The notes under the pieces are model-generated. The model was not told the DNA's origin. It saw only the letters and a program-made list of their open reading frames with translations, and made no database searches. The translations under genes and the position numbers were made by a program. A DNA stretch of 64,000 nucleotides from Eretmocerus hayati (Eukaryota; Arthropoda; Insecta; Hymenoptera; Aphelinidae), in contig CM056741.1 in NCBI GenBank assembly GCA_029851415.1, positions 87,765,282 to 87,829,281 of the forward strand, in the 5' to 3' direction. This document shows, one piece after another, positions 23,533 to 34,979 of the stretch (positions are counted from its first letter, which is position 1; every line of letters begins with the position of its first letter).

Positions 23533-26500
23533 GAATATGGGTCATTCTGGACCAAGGTGAACATTTTGAAAATCGACGAAATTGAAAAATGCCCCAAACA
23601 TTTTTTTTCCGTTAGTACTACTGGAATATGGTTGAAAAAATTTTTTTTCAGATTTTTTTGGGACCCATGGCGGGCCCTACGAATTTTCCAAGTCCCATTT
23701 TTGAGCAGTTTTTCCCCTATTTTTCGCTATCTTGGAAAATTCGTAGCTCGGACCCAAATGCATCTTTTTCATCCTAGCTGGGCGCATTTTTTTCGGTATG
23801 ATGTACACTTTCAAGAAAAAAATTGCCCGGTTCAAAAAATTGATATCTGGTAGGTCCCACGGTTGCATCAAAAAAGGCCCAAAAATACGACTTTGCACCA
23901 CCTTTGGAGGCGTATAGGTCAAAATGGAAGCCTCGTAGCAAAATTTTGCAGGAGAAGAAACTTGTAGGCCTTGAAAGAACCTTCAATTTCCTTTTCAGAA
24001 CGTGTCATTATCTTATCTCACGTACGATCTACAGCCGATTCAAGTTGGGCATTTTTGTAAAAACGTGAAACTTCAAGGCCAATTTAAAAAAATCGTTTAT
24101 TTTTTATCGACCCCAAACCTACGAGAAAATGTTCTTTCAGGTGTCTATTTGAAGGTCCAACAATAATTTGGTTGTTCCTTTCAAATCCCGATTTTGTACG
24201 AGCTGTTAAAAACAGTCGAAAATACCGAAAATCGTGTCGAATTCGGGCCTTATCATGAAGCTTCGTGGACTGGGTCTTCCCTTGGTCTCGATTCGTGGAC
24301 TCTAATTATACAGCACTCGGCATAGAATATTGTGGAAGATGAGACCTAGAGCTGGAGAATGGCCTCTCGTGCGATGTTTTACGATGGAACCGTCCAAAAC
24401 TAGAGTAAATTGAGTAAATACAAGATAAATCGAGAACCGGCCGCTTTGGCACTCCGCGTATGCTCCGCACTGCATGCCATCCTCTGTTAATGCGGGAGTG
24501 ATAAGTGATATTAACATTTGATGCAGTATTGTCAGGTATTATCCAGTATAGACAGAGATAAGAAGGTTCTCTAATCTCCGTCATAGACTGTAGACTGTAC
24601 GAGGTTTTGGTTGTTAGTGACCACCACGAAAAAATTGTATGTGTCAGTCAGCGTCTCGATCAGAAATTTTGGTACACTCGAGGACAAGGTGAACCATGGC
24701 GTGAAGATAACTTTTGTTATCTTTACGCCATGAGGTGAACTGCAATGGGATGACGGTCAGTGACCGTTCGAGATCTGTCGTCTCCCTCGCACTCATGGCA
24801 TGACCTATTAGGTGCGAGTGAGATAGGAGATCTCGAATGGCCGCTGACCGCCATTACCTTCCCCGCGGGGCTTGCCCCGAACCATGGCGGAATGATAACA
24901 AGGTGTGTGACACCGGAGCCTCAAAACTCGTCTACTCTCGCGCAGACATGGCCCTGTCTCCACTAGAGACCCTCCACTCAGGGTCTCTAATCTCTGAGTG
25001 GAGATTCTCTAAGTCTCCAGTTGTCTCCACTCGCCTTTCTTACGTATTTCAGTTCGAGCCGCGTGCAAGTGTTGGTGACCGACAAGCGTGTATGGCTTGG
25101 CTTACCAACAATTGTTGTCCCACTATCCAGATCATTCTGTCGAAGTGCAAAAAAGGCACAGGATCAGTTGTCGATGTTAAGAATGTGCAGTTTCACCGAT
25201 TCCCTCAAAATGTTAGTCTCGTGGACAGTTAAATTGAAAATAAATACCCATTTTGATTGAAATGAATTCATGATTTTATTCTTCATTCCAACTGCAATAT
25301 CATTGCGGCATCGTTCTAGATTTACGTACTTGCCTATAATTACGCTGAAACTTGCTTTTTCACGCTAGGACTTCTTACCTTCCTCAAAATAAGACCTACT
25401 TGCAACTCGTTTGTACAGTACTATACAGGGAGCAAGATTTGGAAGTTCGCGGTCAAGAATATCAAAATGGCGTCGAGTGGAGACACATCGAAAACGTGCG
25501 TGGTCACACACCTTGTTATTTTTACGCCATGCCCCGAACATCGCGGGTATTAGGGCAAATGTATTGTGAAGCATATGAAGTGTAACGCCTTCCCCGCAGG
25601 GCCCCCGCAAAGTATCTGATCACTTTCACAACATTCCTGCATAGTGTCTCAGAGTTAACCTCACTTCTGTGGGAGTATGATGGAAATTTTAACAGAGGCA
25701 TTGAACGTGAACATACTGTATTTTAATATCATTGATGAGCACCACTCACTTTTCACACAAATCTCAGTCCAGCAAAATTAATTTCTTCGTCACACGCTGC
25801 AAAGTCAAGTGACTATTTGCCCTCAGTAGAAGTAAACACAGGCTGGATATGAGAAGCTCTTATGAGGCTTTCCCAGGTCTTCAATGAATTTTCAACTTTA
25901 CTTGAACATACTTTACTAAACTGTCACATAATAGTGATAACATTACAAACATATCCGAAATTATTTTAAAGGTCTCAACAGAAACTGCACTAATTTTGCG
26001 CAAATATTGCCCCGATGATACCTCGCGGGTGCCCCGCGGGGAAGACGTTACACTTCATATGCTTCACAATACATTTGGCACATCTTCGGGGCAAACCCCG
26101 CGGGGAAGGTACCAAAATTTCTGATCGGGACGCTGACTGACACATACAATTTTTCCGTGATGGTCACTAACAACCGAAACCTCGTACAGTCTACAGTCTA
26201 TAACGGAGATTAAAGAACCTTCTCATCTCTGCCTATACTGGATAATATATGACAATACTGCATCAGCTGTTAATATCACTTATCACTTCCGCATAAACGG
26301 AGGATGGCATGCAGTGCAAAGCATACGCGGAGTGCCAAAGCGGCCGGTTGGGCTAGTGAGCGCGGGCTAGTTAAGTGAAAGATGCATCACTTTCGATTCC
26401 CTCGGTTTATCTTGTATTTACTCAATTTACTCTAGTTTTGGACGGTTCCATCGTAAAACATCGCACGAGAGACCATTTTTCAGCCCTAGGTCTCATCTTC

Positions 26501-27302
26501 CACAATATTTTATGCCGAGTGCTGTATAATTAGAGTCCACGAATCGAGACCAAGGGAAGACCCAGTCCACGAAGCTTCATGATAAGGCCCGAATTCGACA
26601 CGATTTTCGGTATTTTCGACTGTTTTTAACAGCTCGTATAAAATCGGGATTTGAAAGGAACAACCAAATTATTGTTGGACCTTCAAATAGACACCTGAAA
26701 GAACATTTTCTCGTAGGTTTGGGGTCGATAAAAAATAAACGATTTTTTTAAATTGGCCTTGAAGTTTCACGTTTTTACAAAAATGCCCAACTTAAATCGG
26801 CTGTAGATCGTACGTAAGATAAGATAATGACACGTTCTAAAAAGGAAATTGAAGGTTTTTTTAAGGCCTACAAGTTTCTTCTCCTGCAAAATTTTGCTAC
26901 GAGGCTTCCATTTTGACCTATACGCCTCCAAAGGTGGTGCAAAGTCGTATTTTTGGGCCTTTTTTGATGCAACCGTGGGACCTACCAGATATCAATTTTT
27001 TGGACCGGTCAATTCCTTTCTTGAAAGTGTACGTCATACTGAAAAAAATGCGCCCAGCTAGGACGAAAAAGATGCTTTTGGGTCCGAGCTACGAATTTTT
27101 CAAGATAGCGAAAAATAGGGGAAAAACTGCTCAAAAATGGGACTTGGAAAATTCGTAGGGCCCGCCATGGGTCCCAAAAAAATCTGAAAAAAATTTTTTT
27201 CAACTATATATTCTAGTAGTACTAACGGAAAAAAATTTTTTGGGGCATTTTTAAATTTCGTCGATTTTCAGAATGTTCACCTTGGTCCAGAATGACCCAT
27301 AT
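23533..27302. mobile_element. Large foldback element, arms about 1.15 kb, loop about 1.4 kb
   Basis: The left arm (23533-24675) and right arm (26109-27302) are reverse complements, from the termini ATATGGGTCATTCTGG / CCAGAATGACCCATAT inward to GGTAC. Many indels and substitutions separate them. The right arm has about 50 extra bases at 26341-26401 that look tRNA-like. The loop carries its own smaller inverted repeats: a hairpin at 24694-24729 (ATGGCGT...ACGCCAT), CCCCGCGGGG-containing pairs at about 24858-24890 and 26030-26110, and a pair at 25548-25605 / 26035-26090. No transposase frame is seen, so the element would be mobilised in trans. A related half-element occurs at 54377-55622. Confidence 0.8.
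26341..26401 (+). repeat. tRNA-like (SINE-head-like) insertion in the right foldback arm
   Basis: Against the left arm, the right arm has an extra block following GCGGCCGGTT. It contains GGGCTAGTGAGCG, close to a tRNA A box, and TTTCGATTCCC, close to a B box, about 40 bases apart. This is the spacing expected of an internal pol III promoter. It may be a SINE-head remnant inserted on the right, or sequence lost from the left arm. No complete cloverleaf was drawn. Confidence 0.35.
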
Positions 27303-28649
27303 GTAAGAGCATGGAGCGATTAATCGATGAGTACACGGGTACAGGAATAGTGGTCTGCTAGTATCCTGGCTAAATCGAGTTTGCTCACGGACAGAGAGAT
27401 GCGTCCAATGTCGGGGAAATCTATCAGAATGTATTCTAAAGATCGAATTTCAAGATTGTATATTCTCTTTTCTCGAAAAAAAAAATTTTAAAATCGCATA
27501 TTTTGTTGACTCAATTCTTTATTGATTCCTTTATTGATTCGAAGAAGCTATTTCTAGATCGATGAAATTTCATGGTCTGATGTGAAATTGAGAATTCTTC
27601 GATAAAAATGCTCTCAAACATTTCTTCGGCCCTCTCAGGCCTGGTTTTTCTATTTTTTTGCAAATCCATTATTTTTCGAGCGATTGGCGGTTACCCATTT
27701 TGCGTTCATCATGCGCAGAAATTAGGATCTCTGAAACTAATCTCCATTGACAGTCAAGAAAATTTTCCTCTGAAGGACCATTTGACAAAGTGAACTACAT
27801 AAAGTGGAACCAGAGCTACAACGTCAAGAAGATCAATACATCACGAAAACCCCCTAGATTTGAGACTGAGTTACTGAGACAGCGATGAGAAAAAGTTCTG
27901 CGTGAAGCCCTTGCCAAGTTAACGCAATTGGATTGAGGCTTTGTCAACGTTGTTTCGTCACTCAAACCTTGTAGTTTTGATCTCAGAGCATAACATCTTA
28001 ACTGTGTATAGGGGTCGTTTTGCAGGAATTACTCTTGGCACTTCAAAAAAATTGGTTTTCTAAATGCGGATCACTTCATATGCTCAGAAAACAGACGACT
28101 TCCAGTGTATTTTGATGGGCAATAGAATATCAAAAAATGGTAGGCACACAGGCCTTAGAACACAAGAAAATATTCGAAGCTAATTTCTTCTTGAGATGGA
28201 CACAATTTGACATCAAATAACGAATCCTCAAGGAATTAAGGAAATAGCTTTTCGAGTAATCAATTTTTTTTAAATTCAAACCTCTTTCTCCTTTCTGAGG
28301 AAGAATGGGGATCAAAATGATTCGCAGAGTGCATTTCGCAAATACATTTCAACCGAGTCCTTATCTGTGAGCGAATGCATTTTAGCGAGAAAAAGAAATT
28401 TGATTATTACTGAATTTAAATCTCAACTCGTTTACAAGAGTGTTTTCATGCGCACAAAATAATTTTCCGGGATCCCATGAGAGATAAAAATTCTTTGTTT
28501 TGGATCATAGAATCCATTGGAAATACTCACGAAAGACCCGAGGCATGAACATCTTTTGTAGGCCAGTTTTGCGCCCATGGGGTGAGGTCGTGTATTATTC
28601 ATACTTGTTTAGATTGTCGATTGGATTTGGACATTAGGGTGTACGTTAT
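27303..28649. other. Intergenic sequence with a diverged copy of the 31-32 kb foldback arm
   Basis: Bases about 27598-27830 resemble the inner arm of the palindrome at 31054-32438. They share the order ATGCGCAGAAATTAGGATCT, a GAAACTAAT block, a second AAGGAAATTT-like block and CAAAGTGAA. The rest holds no recognisable gene. The upstream exon of the FLYWCH/MULE gene could lie here but was not found. Confidence 0.4.
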
Positions 28650-29298
28650 TCCTCAAGTCTCGATTTTCCACGATACAACGGTGGATTTTTGATCTTTGAT
28701 ACAAGATAATGAGGAAAGACACTTTTGTTGCGTCCAGCACGACGTATCCTGCTTTGCTCCACAAATATCACTTTTGAGATTGTAAATCCTATACTGAAGA
28801 ATTTGCCGTCCCCACCCTCTGTGTCTCTGAAACAGCTGTGATTCTTCATGGCTTTTCTTGGACCATGAAAAATATCAAAGTCCACTATTTCGGCGTCAAA
28901 TTTCACGTGAAACATAACATTAGAGATAGTGATATTAGTGATTTTTCAAAAAATCACTAGGTATCAAGCCGGGTCGCTCTCTTTGCAACTCAAAACTGAC
29001 AGTTTCAGCGTACCCTACGTAGAATTTTATGACGGAATGGTGTTTCTGGATGTTTTTCATGGTCCAAGAGGGGTCATAGAAAATCACAGTGATCCTAGAG
29101 GCACGGAGGGTTGGGACGGCAAATTCTTCAGTATGGCGTTTTCAATGTTAAGGATGGTGTTTGATCGGCAAAGCAGGATACGTCGTGCAGGGTGCGGCAA
29201 GAGTATTTTCCCATTTTCTTGTATCGAAGATCGAAAATCCATCATGGTATCATGAAAAATCGAAGCTTGGGAAAAAACACAAGACCAATTGGACATAC
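28650..29298. repeat. Foldback element, arms about 270 bp
   Basis: The segments 28650-28920 and 29010-29298 are inverted copies that give matching frames in opposite directions (shared peptide words FHGPR, DGKFF, QSRIRRAG, SVFP/SIFP). A spacer of about 90 bases separates them. No transposase is seen. The matching frames are palindrome mirror images. Confidence 0.65.
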
Positions 29299-29398
29299 AT
29301 GCTTTGGATATATACGGCTAGGATGCAGACCACCTTCTCGTGTACCAGTGACATTTCTACTGTGACGAGAGTCCGTCATTGAAATGAATTTCCTTTGA

Positions 29399-32300
29399 TT
29401 ACCTGGACTTTGGCTTATCTTGAGGAAGATTCCCGTTTTTTCGTGGGTGATTTATCAAAGCTGGATCGTGCATCTCTGGACTTTGATCTTCAAATACTTG
29501 CGACACTGTCGATTTGGGAATAGAATTTAGTATTGATTCTATTGTCGAAGCAGCATCACTTCGAGACAACGCGTCCTTGTTTAGAGTGCCAAGGAAATAG
29601 CCAAACGCCTGCGACACTGCCACGCTGCTTTTATGACTATCAGAATTTTGAGAGGCACGTCGACATCGGGGGTTTGGTCGTGGAGAGTTCTTCGATGATG
29701 AGCTGCACTGGGGTGTATTCGAGAGGCTGGAGCTAGAAGCAAAAGTTGCAAACGTGGCTGATCGTCGAGAACTACACAAGCGGGCAATTTTTGCCGCCAG
29801 TGGCACAGATCCCGTAGGTTGAGCTCCATTCGAAGAGTCGTGAGGATCTGCTATCGGAACCGAGTCTTCAGTTTGCAGATGATTATAAGTCACAGACTGG
29901 TGGCAGTTCCATATCGTGTTGTTCGCTGGGACAAGGAATGGGACTGTAGTCCGCAAACTGTCTGATATGCCGCAGACGGTGTGGGTTGCTGAAGCGCTGA
30001 TGGGTGTTGAAGGCTGTTGATTCGATGTTTGGAAAAAAACTCTGCCTTTCGGGACGATACATGTTGGAGCTTGCAGACCTTTACTCAACTTGTGAACCAT
30101 CGAAGAAGGGGGGAGTTGTTGTGACGTAGTAGTCTGTGGTCCCACCTACAATTCAAAAATAATGATATTCAGTAGATCATGTTCCAAAATTGAAACAAGT
30201 TCATAATTTTGAAAAATTTAATTCTTCATCGTCCACGAAAAACACCTTCATAATGCAGTGGATGAAAAAAAAGACAATATGGTCGTAGCCTGACGGCTGT
30301 TTCAATTACGACCGCCACTTGAGCGTGGCCATTAAGTGGTTGAAAGAACGATGAATATATTAGTTGATGTACGAATATATGTATGTCGATATCAGGGCCC
30401 GTATTCAAAATTTTGTGGTAAAATTTTGCGGCAATATTTACCGCAAAATTCGCCGGCATTGGTGGCGCTCAGTCGGTAACCTGTAAGATTGGCCGCTATC
30501 GCTGCAGTTTGCCGGCGCGTTTTACCGTATTTTCCACGGCAGATGCTATCAGCAACGCAAATACGGCAAATCGCACCGGCAAACTGCAGCGATAGCGGCA
30601 AATCTTACAGGTTACTGACTGAGCGCCACCAATGCCGGCAAATTTTGCGGTAAATATTGCCGCAAAATTTTACCGCAAAATTTAGAATACGGCCCCAGTC
30701 CCATGCTCGGGTGAACTGCATCGTCCTCAATTCTGGCTGCATCTGCGCTATATTAGCTATTCAGTTGAAATGGAAGCTTGTTTAGAGCTCCTGCAAACTG
30801 TATGCATTTTGAAATACTTTCAATTCTTAAGGATTCAAATTTCTCTAAAAAAAAGTCAATTTGAGGTTGACTGATTTTTCCAGGATACGAGGTGGTTTTT
30901 AACCAAATCGTTGCGAGTTTCTCAAATATATGTGCATCTCTCAGTAATCGTTAGAAGGATGAGATACGCGAATGATATCTCAGAGATTTATCGCAAAAAA
31001 CTAGACAGATACCTATTAATATCAAAAGAACGTCTAAAATTGGAGTGAGAGATATATGAGTAATTCCACGCGAAAGCGGACCACGAATTGCAGACATATC
31101 TCAGATTGTTTTTCCACTATTCTTAATCGATTCTATGGTCCAAAAAATGAACTTTCCACCCTCTATTGGGTGAAAGAAAAATTTTTTGTTTCCGTGGGGA
31201 ATATCTTTGTGATAGTGTTTTTAGGAAAAAATACCAATCTTTTTTCAGTAAAATGGGTGTAGTTCCGACTTGAGGTGAGATACGACCACGCAAATAGTGG
31301 CATTCGAAAGATCCTTCAAAAATCTATCGAAATATGTTTCGAAAAATTTTTTTTGAGGCTACGGACGCCCCCTTATGAGGAAAAAGGTGAAAAACAGAAA
31401 AAATTCATTTCCTCAAAAACCTAATTTTCTAAAAATCTGGAAATCCATATTACGATGTAAAATTGCGTGTTCTTCCAGAAAAAAGTGGTCCCGATCTTTG
31501 TTTTTGGGTCCTACGCTGTTTTTTTTACGTTTTATCAATATTCTCAGCCTTTTCGGTTGAAAAATGAATTCTTCTGCGCATGCGCAGGAATTTAGACTGC
31601 TGAAACCAATTTCATTGAAAAGCCAAGGAAATTTCCTTCAAAATGAGTACTTGGCGAAGTCAATTTTATCTACTGGGCCCAAAGTTACATCACATTAATG
31701 ATGAAGCATCCTCAAGAGGGGTAAATGCAGATCTTGCACGAATTTCCCATTACTATCGTGACTCGAGTAGAAGTGTCATCATTTTTTAGACCTTCTAACT
31801 TTGGTCCCAGTACATCGAATCGACTTCACCAAGTATAGTCATTTTGAAGGAAATTTCCTTGGCTTTTCAATGGAATTGGTTTCAGGAGTCTGAGTCTAAA
31901 TTCCTGCGCATGCGCAGAAAAATTCATTTTTCAACCAAAAAGGCTGAGAATATTGATAAAACGTAAAAAAAAAACAGCGTAGAACCCAAAAACAAAGATC
32001 GGGACCACTTTTTTCTGGAAGAACACGCAATTTTACATCGAAATATGGATTTCCAGATTTTTAGAAAATTAGGTTTTTGAGGAAATGAATTTCTTCTGTT
32101 TTTCACCTTTTTCCTCATAGGGGGCGTCCGTAGCCTCAAAAAAAATTTTTCGAAACATATTTCGATAGATTTTTGAAAGATCTTTCGAATGCCACTATCT
32201 GCGTGGTCGTATCTCACCTCAAGTCGGAACTACACCCATTTTACTGGAAAAAGATTGGTATTTTTTCCTAAAAACACTATCACAAAGATATTCCCCACGG

Positions 32301-32735
32301 AAACAAAAAATTTTTTTTCCACCCCATAGAGGGTGAAAAGTTCATTTTTTGGACCATAGAATCGATTAAGAATAGTGGAAAAACAATCTGAGATATGTCT
32401 GCAATTCGTGGTCCGCTTTCGCGTGGAATTACTCACATACTCACATTAGGTTGTGCAGCACGGTCACCTGCAAATGCTGTAGGCGGATCACAGCCTATTT
32501 CAGCCGATTCAATTCGGACGGGTTGTGCAACTTGAGATGAATTTTTGATTCGTTGCATTTGAGGAATCACTCGTGATGGTGTTAGTTGGTTCGTGATTAC
32601 TGTAGTAGGCCGAGGAAATCTAATCGTCGGAATCGACCAACCCTTGTGGCGAGACACATAGGCTGCGTAACGAGCAGATCTCGGCGATTTGATTCTATCT
32701 GAAGTCAAATTAAGAGGTCTAGCGTCTGCGTCCAT
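29399..32735 (-). CDS. Two-exon gene for a Ser/Pro-rich protein of unknown function
   Basis: Exon 1 (32735-32445) starts at an ATG in the context CAAGATGG and runs 97 codons to a strong donor GTGAGT. Exon 2 (30145-29399) follows the acceptor TTTTTGAATTGTAG in the same phase (0) and runs 248 codons to TAA. The total is about 345 residues. The protein has basic and Ser/Thr/Pro-rich stretches, including a Ser run (SSSSLSNTPQCSSSSKNS), and no recognised domain; it looks largely disordered. The TAA lies inside CAG|GTAATC, so exon 2 may instead splice onward. The 2.3-kb intron carries a MITE (30395-30696) and a palindrome (31054-32438). It could be a host gene or a transposon-encoded accessory protein. 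Confidence 0.55.
30395..30696. repeat. MITE, palindromic, termini GGGCCCGTATTC
   Basis: The two halves are reverse complements over about 130 bases each, with termini GGGCCCGTATTC and GAATACGGCCCC and shared inner blocks such as GGTAAAATTTTGCGGC. The spacer holds TTTTCCACGGCAGATG. It sits in the intron of the 29399-32735 gene. I could not fix a target duplication, so the superfamily is undecided. Confidence 0.75.
31054..32438. repeat. Long palindrome (foldback element), about 1.38 kb
   Basis: The left arm (31054-31690) and right arm (31800-32438) are nearly perfect reverse complements, starting TGAGTAATTCCACGCGAAAG on each side. The loop is about 110 bases. Both strands therefore give the same short frame near the ends. 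The arms are much closer to each other than those of the other foldbacks, which suggests a young insertion. The right end stops about 6 bases from the splice donor of the minus-strand gene at 32444. Confidence 0.85.
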
Positions 32736-32807
32736 CTTGAAGAAATTTATACTTCCACTCCAACTGTTGAGAGATAAATGGAATTTATCAAAAGACACAT
32801 TCAACAT

Positions 32808-33791
32808 CAGAACTCAATTCAAACGCTCAATGATACACTAAGATGAGTAAATGGAACCCCAAAATTTCTCATTATGAGATGCTATACTCATTTTTCCGTA
32901 CAAAGTATGAATAATAATAATAATCGAAGAGAATACCGAAAGGATGTAGAAAAGGAAGCAAGGTAGTGATTCTGCTTTAGTGTCTCAATTCACATACATA
33001 TTATTAACATGTATTTATCAAAAGTGATCTAACAAGATACTGTAAAATGATTCTTTTTTACAAATACTCACGTGTATTTTCGCTAGCCGTTTATACAGAT
33101 ACACAAAAACTGCCAGGTATTGTTCGACCCATCAAACACAGCTCGTTCGTGGATCCTCTGAGTCAATGAATGCGAATCAGCGGTGACCAACACTTCACAA
33201 TACAGAAAACTTCAAGATCGGCAGTCTCGGCTGACTTTTTGCTATCATTACATCTCGTTCGAACCATTAGATTCTTTCACCAAGCAAAATTGCTTGCACG
33301 TATGAAATTTTTATACCACGAACACTAGGTTAGGTTTTGGATAAACAACGTCGATAAACACTGCATTTCAAATAACATCTGAATAAGGATCTCGGAATTG
33401 CAGCGCTATACACTCAAACTTCGTCGAAGCGATATCATTGATTTAAATTATCATAATAAATTGCATATTCAAACTTCAGCGATGCTCATGCTTCAAAGAT
33501 ATCATTAAATCATGTTGGTACATGAAAGATGGAAGGAATAGTATCGTCAATAACGAAGATATCTCAAGATTAGGGATAATTCAATAATTTGTTAGTTAAA
33601 TTTACCTTCTTACTTTTGGAAAACCGTTGGAAAATAAGCTCAATAGATTTTTCTCGGAGAAAGCGAATGTCACACTAATAAACACATTGTGGGTCCTCTA
33701 GCTTGCATCAAGTTGTTAACAACAATTGATGGGTTGTTTACAAACACGCTTACAATTTCAGCGATCGATAATGGTTGTTGATGGGCACTTG
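32808..33791. other. Upstream region of the minus-strand gene, mostly featureless
   Basis: AT-rich sequence with an AATAATAATAAT-type microsatellite near 32900. No frame or RNA gene is supported. It would include the promoter of the 32735 start if that start is right. GTATAAATTT lies at about 32744-32753, just upstream of the ATG, too close to be a confident TATA box. Confidence 0.35.
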
Positions 33792-33805
33792 GTTGCTAAG
33801 GCAAC
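33792..33805. promoter_or_regulatory. X-box-like RFX site
   Basis: GTTGCTAAGGCAAC is two six-base half-sites (GTTGCT / GGCAAC) separated by two bases, the arrangement bound by RFX factors, which control ciliary genes in animals. It lies about 1.05 kb upstream of the minus-strand start at 32735 and just past the 3' end of the ORF 33827-34324. A chance match is possible; no conserved flank is visible. Confidence 0.4.
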
Positions 33806-33826
33806 CGATTTCAGTGAATTGGGCTT

Positions 33827-34324
33827 TCAGTGAAATGTAACCGACCCCAACCACTCATAATTCCACGGGGAACGTGTCCTCTGCCTCGCAGGCCCCTCGT
33901 TATCGTCCCCTTGCCCCCTTCTTCTATAACTTGCCGTATCATAAGGAATCGGTCTATTACCTGCCTTGCATAATACTTCAACGTCTTCAGTAAAACGCAC
34001 TTCATAATCTAGCACGTCATGTTCCAGGTAATCAGATTGATACTCGACAGATGTTTTGAACACAGGAAGATCATCTATATAATCAATTTTTACTCCGTAA
34101 TTAGCACAAAGAGTATCCAAAATAATTTCAAAATCATGTAATAGGTGCCTATGCCATGGATTTTTAATTATATTTGCTGAAATTAGACCTCCCTCCATAG
34201 CATGATTCATCAGATTCGTATGACTCGCAGTGAGGCCATGAGCAGAAATGTACGATTTATCACGATTTTTGTACGATGAATTGCAAATACGACAAAAAAC
34301 AATGAAAGTCTCCAGAATCTTTCG
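33827..34324 (-). CDS. ORF with zinc-finger-like Cys/His cluster, unknown function
   Basis: The minus strand is open for about 165 codons from just after a TAG at 34327 to TGA near 33827. The first in-frame ATG is at 34210, but the frame upstream of it contains FCRICNSSYKNRDKSYIS and then HGLTASHTNLMNH, a C-x2-C...H-x5-H spacing like C2H2 or BED fingers. This part is therefore probably coding and entered by an upstream exon. The middle is acidic and hydrophobic (DFEIILDTLCANYGVKIDYI). The C-terminus is Arg/Gly-rich. It could be a host gene or a transposon-derived DNA-binding protein. I do not recognise it. Confidence 0.45.
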   Translation of the reverse strand, partial: RKILETFIVFCRICNSSYKNRDKSYISAHGLTASHTNLMNHAMEGGLISANIIKNPWHRHLLHDFEIILDTLCANYGVKIDYIDDLPVFKTSVEYQSDYLEHDVLDYEVRFTEDVEVLCKAGNRPIPYDTASYRRRGQGDDNEGPARQRTRSPWNYEWLGSVTFH

Positions 34325-34979
34325 CTAGCCACAAGACAAAACCAGGATCCCGAGGCCAGCTTCCCTGCCATGGAGTATCCGACCCTTTGCCAGACTTTGC
34401 CGAATGATAGTACTAAAAAAGATAAATAGCAATCGGGAAACCTAAGGAAAGGAAGGTCACCTCGCGCAAGGTTAGCGATGGTGAGAGGAGAGATTGGGGA
34501 TCAATCGTATTTCCGCCATAAATATGATCAACATAGATAACGGGCATGTCATATATCGAATTGAGCACGAATAATGCTAAGAAAATTGAATGGTAGAAAC
34601 TTTACCTTAGATCTCGTAAAAAATCAGGAACGCTATAACGACTGACCAATTCATCACGGATTGCGATACTTTGGGACTTACTATATGTACTCACTCACGA
34701 CGAAACGAGACCTGATGGATGCTGTGAGAAGTCGATGTGCCTTCACTGAGCCAAATTACTCACGATGTTCGATTTCAATGATGATTAGATCGGCTGTTGT
34801 GCCAAAAACCAAAGGATAGATCTTCTCTCGATGCATTTTGTGTCAACTGATGATTCTCACTATAATACATACTCGCAGCCCAGAATGTGTTCTTGGCTTT
34901 TTGCTGCGAGCACTTATTGAGTGATGCAAGTGAATATACAATAATACAAATAAAACTTACTCATTCTTTACAATTCAAG

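Noticed and set aside
26341..26401. A functional tRNA gene
   Set aside because: Only box-like motifs are visible; an acceptor stem and anticodon arm could not be paired convincingly.
23677..27158. Matching frames near 23677-23986 and 26849-27158
   Set aside because: They are the same foldback arm read in the two orientations.
31056..32436. Identical 68-codon frames on opposite strands as two genes
   Set aside because: They are mirror images created by the arms of one palindrome.
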